Below are positions 6,151 through 7,879 of a stretch of 7,879 bases of DNA, in pieces. This stretch comes from RGIG3009 sp045603285 (GTDB lineage Bacteria > Bacillota > Clostridia > Oscillospirales > Acutalibacteraceae): NCBI GenBank assembly GCA_045603285.1, contig JAZULW010000044.1:1-7879 (forward strand). Reading direction: 5' to 3'. The notes below the pieces were generated by a model that saw nothing but the letters and a program-made list of their open reading frames with translations, made no database searches and was not told the DNA's origin. Position numbers and translations under genes: made by a program. How positions within the stretch are numbered: position 1 is the stretch's first letter; the number at the start of each line of letters is the position of its first letter.

Positions 6151-7593
6151 TCATTCGGCAATCGATTGTTGTACCGACTTGTACGTCTGTATATAATCGG
6201 CAATTTTCAATCCGCAAGTGCCGTTAATGGTGGTGATTCCGTCCGCCACCAATGCCATTGTGCGGTTGTAGGAGCGCTCGGCAAAAACCAAATCTTTCTC
6301 GGAAATGTTGAATGCCGTTTTCCAATCGGAAACCGATTTGTCAAGAGGAATAACCGTGTAATTCTTTTGCCCGTCCACGCGGTCGGTCACATAACACCAC
6401 GTCGGCAACACGTTCACGCTTTCCATCAGCACTGTGCCGTCTTCATATTTGTTAAAGGTAAAATCAAACAACAAACCGTCTTCTGTGTGGCCGTTGTCGT
6501 TGCAGTCGTAATGGTGGTTGCCATAGTTGGGGTCATTATAACGGCTCTTCACGTCGCGGTAGGGACATTTACCGCCAAGTTGCCAATCGTTTCCACCCGT
6601 GGTGGCCGAAGTCCCGCCATACATGGCTTCAATGGTTTGGTTGGAAAGAAAATTCCCCATGGAGTACAAGCACACCGTTTGATTGCCGTTTTCCGCTTTA
6701 ATCAATTCCAAGGGTTGAATTTTGTGGGGATGACCGCCCACAATGACGTCCACACCCATTTCACACAATTTTTGCGCCATGTTGGTTTGCATTGCATTCG
6801 GGCGGGTCTCATACTCGTTGCCCCAGTGGATATACAACACCGTGGCTTCGGCGCCGTCGGCTTTCATATCTGTCAATTGTTGTTGCATATCGGTGTAGAA
6901 AGCCTCTAACTCGTTTGTGGAAAAATAGTTCACCAATGCGGTCGAACTCGTTTTTGCACCGTACGTGTAGTTCACAAAGCCAATTTTGATGCCATTGATA
7001 TCTTTCACCAAATACCGCTTATCCGAAGAAGAAGCACGCAAACCAATATGGTCCAAATTACGGTCGGTATATGTCTTCTCTGTTAATGCCAAACTGCTAC
7101 CGTTAGAAACGTGGTTGTTGGCGCACAATCCCAATGAGTATCCGGTTTTCATCACCGTATCAATGAGCGTGGTGGGAACACGGAACAACATTTCCGGTTG
7201 ATAGTAGTCGCTTTCTCCCCTCCCGATGCCAAATTCCAAGTTAATCGCCGCATAGTCTCTTGCCTTGACATAGGGGGTCATATACCGAAACATCGAATCA
7301 AATTCATATACACCGTCTGCCGTTTTTGCAGAACGCAATACCGGTCTATGAATTAAAATATCACCCGAACTGCCCACTGTGGCGGTGGCCACCACTTGCG
7401 GTGCTTTGACGGGATCATCTGTTGGCTCGGAAACAGGAGGCTTTTCTCCTCCAATTTTATCGAACAACGTGCTCACAAGGGATATACCGCCAATTACCAA
7501 CACGGCCACCAAAATCAATGCCACAAACGTAGCAACCAATTTACGGATTCGTCTGGCGCGCCTGCGTTGCGCCTTACTTCTTCTCGGAGGCAT
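6151..7593 (-). CDS. Membrane-anchored CapA-family protein (metallophosphatase fold)
   Basis: This 480-residue protein has a very basic N-terminus (1-18), one membrane-spanning anchor (about 19-43), a proline- and acid-rich linker (50-66) and an extracellular CapA domain. The family has a calcineurin-like metal-dependent fold and is named for poly-gamma-glutamate capsule synthesis. Visible motifs are GDILIH (77-82), NLE (118-120), NNH (159-161), HWGNEY (256-261), GGHPH (286-290) and SMGNF (311-315), so the expected metal ligands are present. Between SMGNFLSNQT and TEDGLLF lies an extra Gly/Asn/Tyr/Asp-rich stretch (about 321-369). The ATG at 7593 follows AAGGTGG with 7-nt spacing; the ATG at 7614 lies upstream of that site. 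No capB or capC lies nearby, so a poly-gamma-glutamate role is not supported; cell-envelope phosphatase or polymer handling is equally possible. It is the first gene of an operon with tex. Confidence 0.9.
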   Translation of the reverse strand: MPPRRSKAQRRRARRIRKLVATFVALILVAVLVIGGISLVSTLFDKIGGEKPPVSEPTDDPVKAPQVVATATVGSSGDILIHRPVLRSAKTADGVYEFDSMFRYMTPYVKARDYAAINLEFGIGRGESDYYQPEMLFRVPTTLIDTVMKTGYSLGLCANNHVSNGSSLALTEKTYTDRNLDHIGLRASSSDKRYLVKDINGIKIGFVNYTYGAKTSSTALVNYFSTNELEAFYTDMQQQLTDMKADGAEATVLYIHWGNEYETRPNAMQTNMAQKLCEMGVDVIVGGHPHKIQPLELIKAENGNQTVCLYSMGNFLSNQTIEAMYGGTSATTGGNDWQLGGKCPYRDVKSRYNDPNYGNHHYDCNDNGHTEDGLLFDFTFNKYEDGTVLMESVNVLPTWCYVTDRVDGQKNYTVIPLDKSVSDWKTAFNISEKDLVFAERSYNRTMALVADGITTINGTCGLKIADYIQTYKSVQQSIAE

Positions 7594-7626
7594 ACTCTCT
7601 CCACCTTTACACAAATTTCATTTTTC

Positions 7627-7655
7627 ATTTTACACGAAAAACAGGATAAAAGCAA
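7627..7655 (-). promoter_or_regulatory. Promoter of the capA-like/tex operon
   Basis: On the minus strand, TTGCTT (7655-7650) lies 17 nt before TAAAAT (7632-7627), with GTG before the -10 as an extended element. The predicted start, near 7620, leaves a leader of about 27 nt before the ATG at 7593. Confidence 0.75.
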
Positions 7656-7679
7656 GGGGCAAACAATAGGTCGTTAACA

Positions 7680-7718
7680 ACAACAAAAGCACTCGATTTT
7701 ATCGAGTGCTTTTGTTGT
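7680..7718 (-). terminator. Strong 18-bp hairpin, probable terminator of a minus-strand transcript entering from the right
   Basis: Bases 7680-7697 pair perfectly with 7701-7718 around a TTT loop. The core is GCACTCGAT flanked by A-tract and T-tract. On the minus strand the stem is followed by TTTTGTTGTTGTT, a reasonable terminator tail; on the plus strand the tail is shorter (TTTTGTTGTG), so it may work both ways. No plus-strand gene precedes it, so it most likely ends a minus-strand gene or RNA lying at 7719 and beyond. Confidence 0.75.
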
Positions 7719-7879
7719 GTTGGGATCTACCTATCTTTCCGGGTGGCCGTTTGCGAGCGCCCGCGGTGCGGGATACAGCGAGTAATAAGGCCGATGCCGC
7801 GGTCGAAATCGACCGCAACATTGGTTGCGCCTGTCGATTTCGGGCACCGCAAATGGGATCTTGCGGGCTGTAGGATATT
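7719..7879. ncRNA. Candidate structured non-coding RNA, truncated by the window edge
   Basis: This GC-rich stretch has no start codon with a ribosome binding site on either strand, and its short open frames do not resemble a protein. It is dense in complementary segments. There is a long arm built from 7799-7803/7846-7850, 7804-7813/7833-7842 and 7814-7819/7824-7829 (21 Watson-Crick pairs with two 3-nt bulges on one side). A closing stem may form between 7747-7755 and 7848-7856, and a hairpin CCCGC-GGT-GCGGG lies at 7760-7772. TACAGC (7774-7779) matches GCTGTA (7867-7872), which would make a pseudoknot. The terminator-like hairpin at 7680-7718 favours the minus strand. A G-U pair in the closing stem (7749/7854) favours plus. 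It does not look like tmRNA, SRP RNA, RNase P RNA or a T-box to me; the clostridial raiA motif is a possibility I cannot verify. Confidence 0.5.

Noticed and set aside
6133..6909. A 258-codon plus-strand open frame with a valine-rich hydrophobic stretch
   Set aside because: It is antisense to the CapA-like gene; the hydrophobic run mirrors Asn/Asp/His codons of the insertion on the real strand.
7722..7879. Open frames in the right-edge region read as the end of a protein gene
   Set aside because: Several frames on both strands are open only because stops are rare in GC-rich sequence; none gives a recognisable protein, and the dense inverted complementarity fits RNA better. A protein gene cannot be fully excluded without the flanking sequence.

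Overview
The window looks like chromosomal DNA from a spore-forming, low-to-moderate-GC Firmicute, most likely a class Clostridia member. The evidence is a spore-cortex deacetylase (PdaA type), an alpha/beta-type small acid-soluble spore protein (SASP), strong AGGAGG-type ribosome binding sites, TTGACA/TATAAT promoters, and an acyltransferase with a C-terminal zinc ribbon of a kind I associate with Clostridia. No mobile element, phage gene or CRISPR array is visible. Most of the window is ordinary core genome.

Left region (1-1126), spore-related. A left-truncated pdaA-like gene on the minus strand (1-508) is divergent from two plus-strand genes. These are an uncharacterised 49-residue protein (602-751, too short for a normal ORF scan) and a SASP (888-1079) ending in a strong terminator. 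The 93-bp divergent gap carries CATACTA/CATACAA elements facing both ways, like forespore sigma-G -10 boxes. In the 136-bp gap before the SASP there is an 11-bp perfect inverted repeat.

Middle (1148-1303). A lone tRNA-Gln(CTG) has its own consensus promoter and a hairpin terminator. That terminator also serves the convergent minus-strand operon.

Minus-strand operon A (3951 down to 1305). A promoter drives a PlsC/LPLAT-family acyltransferase with a zinc ribbon. Its 3' end overlaps by 23 bp the start of a GltS-family sodium/glutamate-type symporter, so the two are probably translationally coupled.

Minus-strand operon B (7655 down to 3951). A promoter drives a membrane-anchored CapA-family metallophosphatase-like protein, followed 10 bp later by tex (S1-domain transcription accessory protein). 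A hairpin then ends the operon just before the promoter of operon A.

Right edge (7680-7879). An 18-bp perfect hairpin resembling a terminator is followed by about 160 bp of GC-rich, non-protein-like sequence full of nested complementary segments. I read this as one end of a structured non-coding RNA cut off by the window. It is the most interesting item here. The strand and family are not settled; the raiA motif of Clostridia is one possibility that I cannot confirm without a covariance-model search.
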